Shown here: positions 8,584-17,476 of the stretch, piece after piece
How positions within the stretch are numbered: the stretch's first letter is position 1
Layout: each line of letters opens with the position of its first letter
Origin: Capsulimonadaceae bacterium
Lineage (GTDB): Bacteria; Armatimonadota; Armatimonadia; Armatimonadales; Capsulimonadaceae
Reading direction: 5' to 3'
Assembly (NCBI GenBank): GCA_031292625.1
Contig: JARLGU010000054.1
Coordinates: 1 to 64,000 of the forward strand
Length of the DNA stretch: 64,000 nt
The notes under the pieces: generated by a model
Seen by the model: the letters and a program-made list of their open reading frames with translations, nothing else
What the model was told of the DNA's origin: nothing
Databases searched by the model: none
Made by a program: the position numbers and the translations under genes

Positions 8584-9969
8584 ATGACCAAGTTATGGGG
8601 CGGTAGGTTTTCCCAATCGACGGATGCGCTGGTGAATCATTTCAACGCCAGCATCGAGTTCGATCAGCGGCTCTGGAAACACGATATTTTGGGCAGCATC
8701 GCGCACGTCCGGATGCTCGGCAAGACGGGCATTATCGATGCGGCTGACGCCCAGACGATTGAGCAGGGCCTCGTCGATGTCCGGCGCGATCTGGAAGCCG
8801 GCGTGTCGGAGTTTACGGAAGAAGCGGAGGATGTTCACATGAATATCGAGACGCTTCTTCATGCCAAAATCGGCCCGGTTGCCGGCAAGCTGCACACAGG
8901 CCGCTCTCGCAACGACCAGGTCGCCACCGATATCCGCCTCTGGCTTCGCGACGAGTTAGGCGAGATCCGGATGGCGGTGCGGCGCGTCCAAACGCGGCTG
9001 ATCGATCTTGCGGAACGCAATATTGATATAATCCTGCCTGGCATGACGCACATGCAACACGCGCAGCCGGTCCGCCTTGCGCATCAATTGATGGCCTATT
9101 TCTGGATGCTGGATCGGGACGCGGGACGTCTGGCGGCCGCGTGGGATCGCGCGGACGTGCTTCCACTGGGATCGGGAGCGCTCGCGGGGACGACTCACCC
9201 GATCGACCGGGAGTTTGTCGCGTCCGAACTCGGCTTTTCGCGCATTAGCGAGAATAGCATGGATGCCGTCTCCGACCGGGATTTCGCCGTCGAGACGATT
9301 GCCGCGCTTTCGCTGGTGATGATGCACCTTTCGCGCTTTTCGGAGGAACTCATCCTATGGAACAATCCCGAGTTTGGCTGGGTCACGATGGGCGACAATG
9401 TCACCACTGGCAGCTCAATCATGCCGCAAAAAAAGAACCCGGATGTCTCGGAATTGATACGAGGCAAGGCAGGACGGGTATATGGTAACCTAGTGAGCCT
9501 GTTAACCGTTTTAAAAGGTTTGCCGCTGGCTTACAATAAGGACCTTCAGGAAGACAAGGAGCCGCTGTTTGATAGCGTCGACACTGCCCGGATCTGTCTC
9601 GATGTTCTTGGCGTCCTGCTGGACAACGTGACGTTCCATGGCGACCGGATGATGGAGGCGCTTCGCGGCGATTTCTCGACGGCGACGGATCTTGCGGACT
9701 TTCTCGTGCGACAGGGACTGCCATTCCGGCAGGCTCACGAAGTTGTCGGCCAGATCGTGAAATTTTGTATTCAATCGGGACGCCCGTTGGAACAATTGAC
9801 AAATCCAGAGCTGTCCGAGTTTTCGGAATTGTTCTCGCAGGCTCCCGCGGATTTGGCGGGCGTTTTGCAAAGTGTCGATGCCCGGAATATCCCCGGGGGA
9901 ACAGCGCGCGCCGCGGTTGAGATTCAGATCGAACATGCCAAAGCCGCAATTGCCCATCATACAGGGTAA
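8584..9969 (+). CDS. argH: argininosuccinate lyase
   Basis: ArgH splits argininosuccinate into arginine and fumarate, the last step of the pathway. The 461-residue length is standard. The protein opens with the typical LWGGRF and contains TGRSRNDQVATD and the fumarase/aspartase-superfamily signature GSSIMPQKKNP. The partner argininosuccinate synthase gene (argG) is not present in the window, although it often neighbours argH. No strong terminator is evident in the next 100 bp. Confidence 0.97.
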   Translation: MTKLWGGRFSQSTDALVNHFNASIEFDQRLWKHDILGSIAHVRMLGKTGIIDAADAQTIEQGLVDVRRDLEAGVSEFTEEAEDVHMNIETLLHAKIGPVAGKLHTGRSRNDQVATDIRLWLRDELGEIRMAVRRVQTRLIDLAERNIDIILPGMTHMQHAQPVRLAHQLMAYFWMLDRDAGRLAAAWDRADVLPLGSGALAGTTHPIDREFVASELGFSRISENSMDAVSDRDFAVETIAALSLVMMHLSRFSEELILWNNPEFGWVTMGDNVTTGSSIMPQKKNPDVSELIRGKAGRVYGNLVSLLTVLKGLPLAYNKDLQEDKEPLFDSVDTARICLDVLGVLLDNVTFHGDRMMEALRGDFSTATDLADFLVRQGLPFRQAHEVVGQIVKFCIQSGRPLEQLTNPELSEFSELFSQAPADLAGVLQSVDARNIPGGTARAAVEIQIEHAKAAIAHHTG

Positions 9970-10086
9970 TTGCCCGGCGCGCTGTGGGCGACGCAGTGAA
10001 AGGCTGAACCGTCGTGCGAGCTTAACGCTTAGCGCATAACCCGGCTGATGAAACTTGGCCAGTGAGTGAGGCGAAACCTGAAGCAT

Positions 10087-11688
10087 ATGCCAGCCCCATT
10101 ACAGCGTTGTCTCATTGCATATTCGTTGTTTGGCCTGGCGCTTTGCGGCGTCGTTAGTTCTCCTGTCGTCGCTCATGATCGCACGCAGATCCCCGCGATG
10201 CTGCTCGTGGCGCTTGCGGCGTTCCTTTTTTCGTGGGCTGAACGAACCGGTTGGTTGGTCCGCTTTCACGACAGCCGATTCGACTTCGATTTGGCCGCGC
10301 GCGACCTGTCAATGTCGTGGTTTGAGAATGCACTCGGGTTTTGTATCTATTTCGGCTTCTGCGGCTGTTATATCTACCTGACTGGCGGCACTTCCTCCCC
10401 TTACTTTTTTGTCCTTTTCTATCCCATCATGATCCTTGGGATGAAAGGCGGACTTATTCTAAACCTCCCGCTTTGCTGCGTTTTTTCCGCGATTTACTAT
10501 GCGCTTGGCCAAGGTCCCCATGATCGGATTGGACTCGCCGTAGCCTCGATGATCTCTTTTCCTTTTATGGCATTTCTCGCACAAGCGATCAACATGCGCC
10601 TTGAACGGAGCGCGGTCCGCTTGGCCCGCCGGATCCATGATCTCGACACGCTCATGGACGTTTCCCGGATGCTCGATACCGCGATCGATTTGCACACGAC
10701 TGTAAACCTGATCCTGATCAATGCGCCAGAGTCTTCGACGTTTAGCGTTTGCGCAATCTATCTTATCGACGACGAAAGCGACGGCGTAATGACGCTACGC
10801 GACTTTGTCCCTCGATCGAGCAACGCAACACTGCTCGATCACGTAATAATCGACGCCGCTCTTCGGGACCATCGGGATGTCGCATATGAGATGCCTCTTG
10901 TGTTCGATCGTCGCGATCGCCTTGCCGAGGATGGCGACATAATCGCTCCTGGGCGCCCCGTCTACTTTGATCCGAAGGCGCTGTCAGTCGTCTACGCGCC
11001 TCTGCGCGGGTCGGACGGTCTGATCGGCGTGCTCTGTTTTTCGCGAACGTCTGGGACCCAGTTCGAGCCGGCGCAGATCGGTACGATATCACGGTACGCC
11101 AGCCACGTCGGCCTCAGTCTCCAACAGGCCCTCTACCGAGACCGTCTGGAACGGATGGCGTTCAACGACACGATCACGGGGCTCGCGAACTATCGATATT
11201 TTGAGCGCCGATTGACGGAAGAACTCAGCCGCTGTAGCCGTCGCGATGAGCCGCTCAGCGTGATCATGCTAGACATAGATTACTTTAAAGGCTTCAATGA
11301 CGCATATGGTCACCGGGCGGGCGACGTTATGTTGACGCGGGTGGGGGCTGCAATCCGGCACGCGCTGAGAGAGGCGGATACGCCGGCGCGCTATGGCGGC
11401 GAGGAGTTTGTGGTCGTTTGCCCTGATACGACGCGTACCCAGGCTTTGGCGATTATGGAGCGTATTCGCGAAGCCGTCGAGACGATGGAGGTTTATCTTT
11501 TCGGCCTCGGCTTCGGTCAGGGCGGCCGTGCGCGAGTGACCGTCAGTCTTGGGGCGGCAACCTATCCGCTCGATGCGCAAAGCGCCGATTCGCTCGTCGG
11601 GTTGGCGGATAAGGCGCTGTATGCCGCGAAGGAATCCGGGCGCAACCGGAGCATCTCCGCCGCGGACCTTGTGCAGGATGCGACATAG
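10087..11688 (+). CDS. membrane GAF-GGDEF diguanylate cyclase
   Basis: The first 180 residues contain five or six hydrophobic segments with short loops, an integral-membrane sensor of unknown ligand. A GAF-like domain follows (about residues 190-350) and then a C-terminal GGDEF domain. The active-site loop is YGGEEFVVV, an accepted variant for c-di-GMP synthesis. The product-inhibition I-site RxxD is present as READ, five residues upstream. DIDYFKGFND supplies the metal-binding Asp. The start is uncertain: ATG 10087 is used, a GTG at 10066 is possible, and neither has a good ribosome-binding site. Confidence 0.88.
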   Translation: MPAPLQRCLIAYSLFGLALCGVVSSPVVAHDRTQIPAMLLVALAAFLFSWAERTGWLVRFHDSRFDFDLAARDLSMSWFENALGFCIYFGFCGCYIYLTGGTSSPYFFVLFYPIMILGMKGGLILNLPLCCVFSAIYYALGQGPHDRIGLAVASMISFPFMAFLAQAINMRLERSAVRLARRIHDLDTLMDVSRMLDTAIDLHTTVNLILINAPESSTFSVCAIYLIDDESDGVMTLRDFVPRSSNATLLDHVIIDAALRDHRDVAYEMPLVFDRRDRLAEDGDIIAPGRPVYFDPKALSVVYAPLRGSDGLIGVLCFSRTSGTQFEPAQIGTISRYASHVGLSLQQALYRDRLERMAFNDTITGLANYRYFERRLTEELSRCSRRDEPLSVIMLDIDYFKGFNDAYGHRAGDVMLTRVGAAIRHALREADTPARYGGEEFVVVCPDTTRTQALAIMERIREAVETMEVYLFGLGFGQGGRARVTVSLGAATYPLDAQSADSLVGLADKALYAAKESGRNRSISAADLVQDAT

Positions 11689-11742
11689 CAGGAAATTGCC
11701 TCCGTAATCGGGAAATCGCTTGCAGAACGTAGGAGGCGGATA

Positions 11743-13272
11743 ATGTGGCAACGATTTACCGAGCGGGCGCGTAGAACCGTATTTTTTGCGCAGGAAGAGG
11801 CGATGCGGCAGGGTGTGGCGATCGTTGAGCCGGTGCATCTCTTGCTGGGGCTCCTACGCGAGGACACGTGCCCGGCATGCAAGATTTTGACAAACATTGG
11901 ACATTCGGCGGCGGATGCGAGGGAACGTCTCCTGGCGCTCGCAGGCCCGGCTGTCGCTGCGACGGCGCAGGTCGATTTGACGCTATCGGCAACCTCCAAG
12001 CAAGTAATCGATCTGGCTTACGACGAAGCGACGAAGCTTCACCACGGCTTTATCGGTACTGAACACCTCTTGCTCGCCCTCGTTCGTGTTCGCGATGCTT
12101 CCGGTCAGCCCGTGCCCGTGGCCGGTGATTGGGATCTCGATGCGATGCGCGTCGAGGCTGCCTGGGTGAACGAAGCCCCAGAGAAAACCGCTGCGGTCGA
12201 TAAGGCGCCTGAAGCAATGCGCTTTATTCCCAAGCCATCAAGCAACCGGGATCTGACGTCGGAGTTGCGCGAGATTATCGATAACGTTGCCGATGGCCTC
12301 GACGCGCAAAGCGCGGGCGCGTTCTCCCTTTTTTTTAGTGCGCTCTCCGTGAAAGTCTTGCGCAAAGATAGCCATCCCGACCTTTTCGATAGCATCGGCG
12401 TGGATAAGAATGAGCTGATGGCGTCGCTTCGGGAGATGTCCTTGACTGAGCTTTCTCCTCGTGAAAAGCAAGAAGAAGGCGGGCGGTTTGCTTGCCTGCT
12501 CGATCGAGCCACTCAAATAGCCCAGGACTTAGGTTGGCGCCAAACCGACTGTGACCACGCAATCATCGCAGCAGTCGAAGACGCCGAGCACACCCATGGA
12601 GACTTTGCCAATGTGCTTACGCGATTCGGGATCACGTCCGTCCGTCTGCATGAGGCAGCCGGCCGAAGCGCGGATCAGCCTACTCCCACGTTGATGCGCA
12701 CGGGTGTCCCGATTAACAACTTAACTGTCTCACTCTCCGGCGAAGCGTCTCTCGATGCGGCGGCAAGCGTCGCAATCTGGCGCGCTCTCGTGGAGGCGCA
12801 AAACCATAGCCGGCGGCTGGTTACCGATGTCGACATACTCAAGGCTCTAGTGGCGATCGAAAACGGTGCGGCTCGAAAAGCGCTTGCCGATGCGGGCGTC
12901 GACATCAAAGCGCTTCGCGAAACGCTTGCGACAACGGATGCGGTGACGCCGCGCATTGGCGTTATGCCCCAGGTGCAGCGCTTTAACTACACCGTCAGCG
13001 GCGGCCGACCCGTCCCGCCGCTGCCCGAGCTCTCCAAGCAATCCGCTGTCGCGTTTAGCCGTGCGCGCAAGATCGCGCAGGAGGGCGGTCGCGATGAAGT
13101 GCTGCCGTCCGATTTGCTCCTCGCGTTGATGACCGCGGGCGGGCCGCTTCTGAGCTTGTTCTTTGAGACTATAGGGCTCGACTCGGTTTTGGCGGAAGGG
13201 CTGCTGGAGGAAATCAGGGACTCGGCGCTCGCGAACGAGGAAGCCGTCGACGAAGGCGAAGAAGAGATATAG
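11743..13272 (+). CDS. Clp N-terminal-domain repeat protein without ATPase domain
   Basis: The first 140 residues match the ClpA/ClpC N-terminal double repeat (FTERARRTVFFAQEEA, EPVHLLLGLL, HHGFIGTEHLLLAL). Two further weaker Clp_N-like repeats can be seen around residues 325-385 and 430-495 (SRARKIAQEGG, LPSDLLLALM). No Walker A or B motif occurs anywhere in the 509 residues, so this is not an unfoldase. AGGAGG lies 6 nt before the ATG. By analogy with small Clp_N proteins it may be an adaptor or decoy for adaptor binding to ClpC; that is inference. The gene converges on the P450 gene with family 1 copy B between them. Confidence 0.8.
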   Translation: MWQRFTERARRTVFFAQEEAMRQGVAIVEPVHLLLGLLREDTCPACKILTNIGHSAADARERLLALAGPAVAATAQVDLTLSATSKQVIDLAYDEATKLHHGFIGTEHLLLALVRVRDASGQPVPVAGDWDLDAMRVEAAWVNEAPEKTAAVDKAPEAMRFIPKPSSNRDLTSELREIIDNVADGLDAQSAGAFSLFFSALSVKVLRKDSHPDLFDSIGVDKNELMASLREMSLTELSPREKQEEGGRFACLLDRATQIAQDLGWRQTDCDHAIIAAVEDAEHTHGDFANVLTRFGITSVRLHEAAGRSADQPTPTLMRTGVPINNLTVSLSGEASLDAAASVAIWRALVEAQNHSRRLVTDVDILKALVAIENGAARKALADAGVDIKALRETLATTDAVTPRIGVMPQVQRFNYTVSGGRPVPPLPELSKQSAVAFSRARKIAQEGGRDEVLPSDLLLALMTAGGPLLSLFFETIGLDSVLAEGLLEEIRDSALANEEAVDEGEEEI

Positions 13273-13289
13273 AATTAGGACATTCGCTT

Positions 13290-13446
13290 TGTTAGCACGC
13301 GCGTGAAAAATCGAAAGTCCTTGTAAGACGGCTCCCCGGCCGCCGTGGCTGTTTTTGAACAAGGGCCGTCAAAGCGCTTTCACTGCTTAACGATGTGCGC
13401 TGGGATCGGACGATGGCTGCAAAAGGCCGTACGCGTGTTGACGCGA
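13290..13446 (-). repeat. family 1 dispersed element, copy B (truncated, inverted)
   Basis: The minus strand carries the conserved 3' block of family 1, with variants of the GGCGGCCGGGGAGCCG and GTCTTACAAGGAC segments and a divergent closing arm near 13291. It then has only part of one 93-bp module. The match is lost at about 13446, seven bases before the P450 stop codon, so this copy lacks its opening arm. It is the only copy in the window on the minus strand. Confidence 0.75.
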
Positions 13447-13452
13447 CCTTGA

Positions 13453-14703
13453 CTATCGGACGCCGTTGATGGAGTGCAGCCTGCCGGACATAGCGTGAGC
13501 GGGGCGCAGGGTAACAAGGGGCTTCCAGGCGGGAACGAAATCGGGCGCTACGCTTACTCGCCAGCGGCAAGCAAGCAATGAGAGCGCCAGGATCCCTTCG
13601 GCCCACGCAAACGGCTCGCCGATACAAAGGTGCGGGCCCGAGCCGAACGGGAAGAAGGCGTTGCGCACAGGCTTTGGCGAATCAATCCAGCGTTCTGGGC
13701 GAAACTCGCGAGGATCCACGAACCAGCGCTCGTCGATCTGCGTGACGCACGGGGCGAGCACGACGATTTCGCCGGCCGCAATTTGTGCGCCGGGAACCTC
13801 GACTGCCTCGATTGCTTGCCGGCTAAGCATCCAAGCTGGCGGGTACAGGCGCAACGTTTCCGCCAAAACGGCACGCGCGTACGTGAGGCGCTGCGTGAGT
13901 GGAAACGGCGCGTCGAGTTCGCCGGCATCGATCGCCGCCGCTTCGCATTCAAGCTTTTCGCGCACGCGCGGATGCCGATCGATCAGCATCCACGCCCATG
14001 CAAGAGCGATCGCGATCGATTCATGCCCGGCGATGAGAAGCGTCGCCGCGTGGTCCCGGCGACGCGCCTCGGGCAATTGTGCCAGCGCGTCGAGCACATG
14101 CGTCCCGCAGCCTTGCCCACGCAGAAGCCCTTCATCCGCCGCCGCTCGCAGCGGTGCAAAGGCGCTGTTTGCCTCGCGGGCATCCGGGCGATTCGACGAC
14201 GGACCGAGCCGCGAATACCCGGCATCGATCGCGGTCGACAGGGCGCTTCCGATCTCGCAGGCGTCTATGCTGGCTGTTCCTCCAAAGAAACAGCGTATCG
14301 CAACCTCAAGCGATAACGCGCCCATCTCGCGGTGAATGTCGATCTCTTGCTCGTCGCGCCACGCTGTTAGGGTGCTCTGGATTGCGGCAGCCATCGTTTG
14401 CGCGTATTCGCCCATGACGGCCGTCGTCACGAATGCCGGCAGGAGAGCGCGCCGATCCGACGCATGAACGGGACCGTCCGTCGTGAGCAATCCTTGCCCA
14501 AGAACCGGTCGCGAACGCAGCAGGCCTGGTCCCTTAACGAAGCTCGCGGCATGCGCTACGAGCACTCCTCGTATTGCCTCCGGATGTGCGAGGAGCGTGA
14601 GCCGGTGCGCGCCGATGCGAAACCGCGCGACATCGCCCGCGCGGGCGTGGAGTGAGCGCAGAAAGGCAACGGGATCCGCTCGGAATTCGTTTAGGTCAGA
14701 CAT
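13453..14703 (-). CDS. cytochrome P450
   Basis: This 416-residue haem monooxygenase has the three P450 landmarks. The I-helix oxygen-activation site is IAGHESIA, where the usual Thr is Ser. The K-helix ExxR is AETLRLYPP, and the haem-thiolate loop is FPFGSGPHLCIGEPFA. There is no membrane anchor, so it is a soluble type needing separate redox partners, none of which is nearby. ATG 14703 is chosen because AGGGGCGG lies just upstream and conserved sequence begins there. It follows the DUF6807 gene by 22 bp, so it is the last gene of the leftward operon. The substrate is unknown. Confidence 0.93.
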   Translation of the reverse strand: MSDLNEFRADPVAFLRSLHARAGDVARFRIGAHRLTLLAHPEAIRGVLVAHAASFVKGPGLLRSRPVLGQGLLTTDGPVHASDRRALLPAFVTTAVMGEYAQTMAAAIQSTLTAWRDEQEIDIHREMGALSLEVAIRCFFGGTASIDACEIGSALSTAIDAGYSRLGPSSNRPDAREANSAFAPLRAAADEGLLRGQGCGTHVLDALAQLPEARRRDHAATLLIAGHESIAIALAWAWMLIDRHPRVREKLECEAAAIDAGELDAPFPLTQRLTYARAVLAETLRLYPPAWMLSRQAIEAVEVPGAQIAAGEIVVLAPCVTQIDERWFVDPREFRPERWIDSPKPVRNAFFPFGSGPHLCIGEPFAWAEGILALSLLACRWRVSVAPDFVPAWKPLVTLRPAHAMSGRLHSINGVR

Positions 14704-14725
14704 ATCCGCGCCGCCCCTGATCGGT

Positions 14726-15616
14726 TCAACCTTCAGCCAGCGTCTCAAGCGAGAACGTCGCTGGAAGGGGAAGTATCTTCGCCCCGTAGATCTCGTATTC
14801 TTTTTGCACCTCGTCGCTTTCAAGGCGGCCGTCGTGAATGAGAACCCGGTAGCGGAGGCAAAGGCGGCTGTGCTTGGCTAGCGGCATCGGCTCATGAAAA
14901 AGCGGCGCGGCGCACAGGAAGTTGCCGTAGCCTGCCTGACCGTACCACGGGCTGGGATGGCGCGGGTTCGATGGATGCGAAAGGATCGCGATGCCTGCCG
15001 AAAGATCCGGGCCGCCGTCGAGCACGCCGGTAAGGTGCGCCCAGTCCGCGGTCTGCCCGGTCGGGCGGCTGCTGGTCGTGCCGTCGGAGAACTCGATCGC
15101 CGTCTCCTGCCATCCGCGATGTCCGCGAAGGGCGAGCCCGCCGTATCCTCCCCAGGTCGTGAACGGCGTTCGGTCGAGTACAACGTCGATCGACGGGAGT
15201 ATGGTCGTTTCGAAATCCAGCGCATAGCATGACTTGTCAGGCGCGTGGACGATGACGCTCCGGCTCTCGAATATTGGCGCGAGCGCGTAGGCCGGGTGCG
15301 TCCAGTTGAGCATGCTCCGAATCTCGATTGCGCCTGCCGGGGATACGTCCAGCATGGGCGGTCTTATCGTCACCTGGGATCCGAACGGATCATTCTCTTC
15401 CCAGAAGTTATCGCCGTTCACGAACTTGATCGCAAACCACAAGCCGCGATGCCAGAAATGGTCGCGCGGTTGGAATACGGTCATCGTGTGTCCCGCGGGA
15501 GTGTTGAGCGGGTGGAAGAATGGTTTTGGCGCGCTGGCGTAATCATACGTGAGCAGCAGCAAGCCATCGTCTTTATAGATCGAGACCGCCTTGCCGATTT
15601 CGTGATCGATTCGCAT
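14726..15616 (-). CDS. DUF6807 / PmoA-like family protein
   Basis: The 296-residue sequence has the hallmarks of the family annotated as 'PmoA' or DUF6807: PFFHPLNTPAGH near residue 35, DHFWHRGLWFAIKFVNGDNFW, and GYGGLALRG in the middle. These are beta-sandwich proteins common in Planctomycetota, Verrucomicrobiota and Armatimonadota, usually near sugar-catabolic genes. Despite the name they are not methane monooxygenase subunits, and no reaction is established that I can name. No signal peptide is seen. The gene sits between tatD (45 bp upstream) and the P450 gene. Confidence 0.75.
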   Translation of the reverse strand: MRIDHEIGKAVSIYKDDGLLLLTYDYASAPKPFFHPLNTPAGHTMTVFQPRDHFWHRGLWFAIKFVNGDNFWEENDPFGSQVTIRPPMLDVSPAGAIEIRSMLNWTHPAYALAPIFESRSVIVHAPDKSCYALDFETTILPSIDVVLDRTPFTTWGGYGGLALRGHRGWQETAIEFSDGTTSSRPTGQTADWAHLTGVLDGGPDLSAGIAILSHPSNPRHPSPWYGQAGYGNFLCAAPLFHEPMPLAKHSRLCLRYRVLIHDGRLESDEVQKEYEIYGAKILPLPATFSLETLAEG

Positions 15617-15661
15617 GAGAAGTTACCTTTCGACTGGCTTTCGTGGGCAGAGCCTTGTGAG

Positions 15662-16441
15662 TTAGGCGCTCGCCCAAGCGCCAAATAGTCGCGACGCGTT
15701 TTTGGTTGTCGCCTTGGCCAGTGCGCCAGCGTCGACGCCAAGAACGACGGCGAGGGCGTCGGCGATGAGAGCGACGTACGCGGGTTCGTTGCGTTTGCCG
15801 CGCCGCGCCTGAGGAGCCAGATAGGGGCTGTCGGTTTCCAAGAGGAGACGTTCGAGCGGCACTCCCTGTAAGGTCTCGCGGAGCGCATCGTTCTTTTTGA
15901 ATGTCGCGACGCCGCCGGCCCCAAGATAATATCCGGCTTCGATTGCTTGTGCGGCTTCGCGGGATGTGCCCGTGAAGCAATGAAGCGCGGCGCGGGCCTC
16001 CGGGAAGCGCACGAGATGATCGATGACATCGTCGTGCGATTCGCGGCAGTGGACGCTCATCGGCAGGCCGAGGTCGACGGCGATTTCGATCTGCTCGGTG
16101 AATGCCCGGGACTGCACGTCGCGCGGTACGGTTTGCCAGTGGTAGTCGAGGCCGATCTCGCCCCAAGCCGCCACTTTCGCGCCGGCATCCTTGCTCAGCG
16201 CGATTAGCTCGGCGCGGACGCTGGGAGTCCACTCTCCCGCCGCTTCCGGGTGAACGCCAATCGCGGCGGCGACGCCATCGTAACGCTTGGCCAGATCGAC
16301 GGCAATACGGCTGCTCGCGAGGTCGAAACCGACTACGAGCAGCCGTGAAACGTCCGCTTGACGTGCGCGCTGAATCACTGCATCGACATCCGATACGAAT
16401 GCGGCGTCGTTGATGTGACAGTGCGTATCAACCAGAAGCAC
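15662..16441 (-). CDS. TatD-family metal-dependent hydrolase / DNase
   Basis: TatD enzymes are TIM-barrel metal-dependent hydrolases with 3'-5' exonuclease activity. Visible motifs are DTHCHIND at the N-terminus, GEIGLDYHW, MSVHCRES, HCFTG and LLETDSPYLAP, which together supply the metal ligands. GTG 16441 starts exactly at the conserved VDTHCH region and lies 1 nt after the TAA of the preceding barrel gene, so translation is probably coupled. The longer reading frame upstream overlaps that gene and is rejected. The product is 259 residues, the usual family size. Confidence 0.92.
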   Translation of the reverse strand: MLLVDTHCHINDAAFVSDVDAVIQRARQADVSRLLVVGFDLASSRIAVDLAKRYDGVAAAIGVHPEAAGEWTPSVRAELIALSKDAGAKVAAWGEIGLDYHWQTVPRDVQSRAFTEQIEIAVDLGLPMSVHCRESHDDVIDHLVRFPEARAALHCFTGTSREAAQAIEAGYYLGAGGVATFKKNDALRETLQGVPLERLLLETDSPYLAPQARRGKRNEPAYVALIADALAVVLGVDAGALAKATTKNASRLFGAWASA

Positions 16442-16442
16442 G

Positions 16443-17015
16443 TTAGAACCGCACTCCGAACAGCAAGGAAGGACCAGAGAAGTCCTCTCCGAGCGTTGGC
16501 GCAATCCAGTTGTAGCGCAACTCGGCGAACACCTGCCAGGGCGTGTCGACACCCAAGCCCAGGCTGGTATCGAACGCCAGCTTCGTGTCGCTCGTTCCAC
16601 TCACAAGGTCGTTCAAATAAACCCAAGCTCCGCCGACGCCCAGGATAAAGTACGGGTTTACCACGCCTTGCGGCGCCTGGTACCACTGGTACTCGAAGGC
16701 AACCGGGATAATGCGTTCCTTGCTGCCGTTTTTGCTCTTCTCAAGGTAGTCGACGGCAACGCTGGAGCGATTCTGCAGGGGTTCTTGTTCAAGAGTTACC
16801 GCGAGGCCGCCAATCGGCGCGGGGGTACCGAGCAGGTTCTGTAGATCGTTGTGTAGATTGTAGTAGATCCCACCGCGAATGGCCGCCGTATAATTGTAGC
16901 CCTTGATCGCTGTCGGGATCTCGTCGGCGCGCGTGGCTCCGGCGGCGAAAAACACCGCGCTTACGGCGGTCAACGCGAGACAAAGCGCCGACCAGCGAAT
17001 CGATACGTATTTCAT
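16443..17015 (-). CDS. outer-membrane beta-barrel protein, small
   Basis: A 190-residue protein with a clear Sec signal (MKYVSIRWSALCLALTAVSA..., cleavage near ATRA-DE). It has alternating amphipathic segments and a C-terminal LLFGVRF that ends in Phe, the usual sign of barrel insertion into an outer membrane. Glycine-rich strands such as YFILGVGGAWVYL resemble OmpW/OmpA-type eight-stranded barrels. ATG 17015 has AAGGAGCC upstream. It is the first gene of the operon with tatD, the DUF6807 gene and the P450 gene. Cargo or function is unknown. Confidence 0.75.
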   Translation of the reverse strand: MKYVSIRWSALCLALTAVSAVFFAAGATRADEIPTAIKGYNYTAAIRGGIYYNLHNDLQNLLGTPAPIGGLAVTLEQEPLQNRSSVAVDYLEKSKNGSKERIIPVAFEYQWYQAPQGVVNPYFILGVGGAWVYLNDLVSGTSDTKLAFDTSLGLGVDTPWQVFAELRYNWIAPTLGEDFSGPSLLFGVRF

Positions 17016-17476
17016 GTGCGGAAATGGCTCCTTTGAACCCGAATGCGAGGATGGACTGATCGAAATCTTAGACATAACGATTATAGCGGGCTGGACATGC
17101 GATGTCAACGGATGACGTCGTGACCACGGCGATTGCCCGCATAACTAATCAGCTCGTATCGCCTGCGGCCGTTACGATCACGCCGCTGATTAACCTCGAC
17201 GAGACCTCCCTGTTCGGCGACGGTTACCCGTGAAATCGATCTTGGCGAAGCGAAAGGGGCTGGCCTCGCCAGCCCCGTCCGCCTTGGCGCTCGGCACGAC
17301 CGTCCATGGTCAACTGCCGTGCTCGTGAGACGCCGTAACCTGAGAGGTCGCGCGCTCATCGCCCGCAGCCTGCGTCCGGCATCTTCTCACGATGGCTTGT
17401 CCAGGCGCAACCGGCATTAGTCCGCTCGCTTGACGCCTTTGACATTGTTATCCGCGAAAACCTTCACGCATTGTAT
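17016..17476. other. intergenic region, no gene recognised
   Basis: An 84-codon minus-strand frame at 17105-17359 is Arg-rich and matches nothing recognisable, so I do not call it. The region contains the terminator-like palindrome listed separately. Confidence 0.5.
17256..17276 (-). terminator. strong hairpin, possible terminator of the leftward secreted-protein gene
   Basis: GGGGCTGGC (17256-17264) pairs perfectly with GCCAGCCCC (17268-17276) around a 3-nt loop. Read leftwards it is followed by TTTCGCTTC, a modest T tail, about 200 nt after the stop of the gene ending at 17477. The stem is strong but the distance and weak tail leave its role open. Confidence 0.45.

Noticed and set aside
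14726-15616. Particulate methane monooxygenase subunit (from the name PmoA)
   Set aside because: The protein is a soluble DUF6807-type sequence without membrane helices; the shared name is a database label, not homology to methane monooxygenase.
17105-17359. 84-codon minus-strand ORF
   Set aside because: Arg-rich random-looking translation containing the terminator palindrome and no family features.
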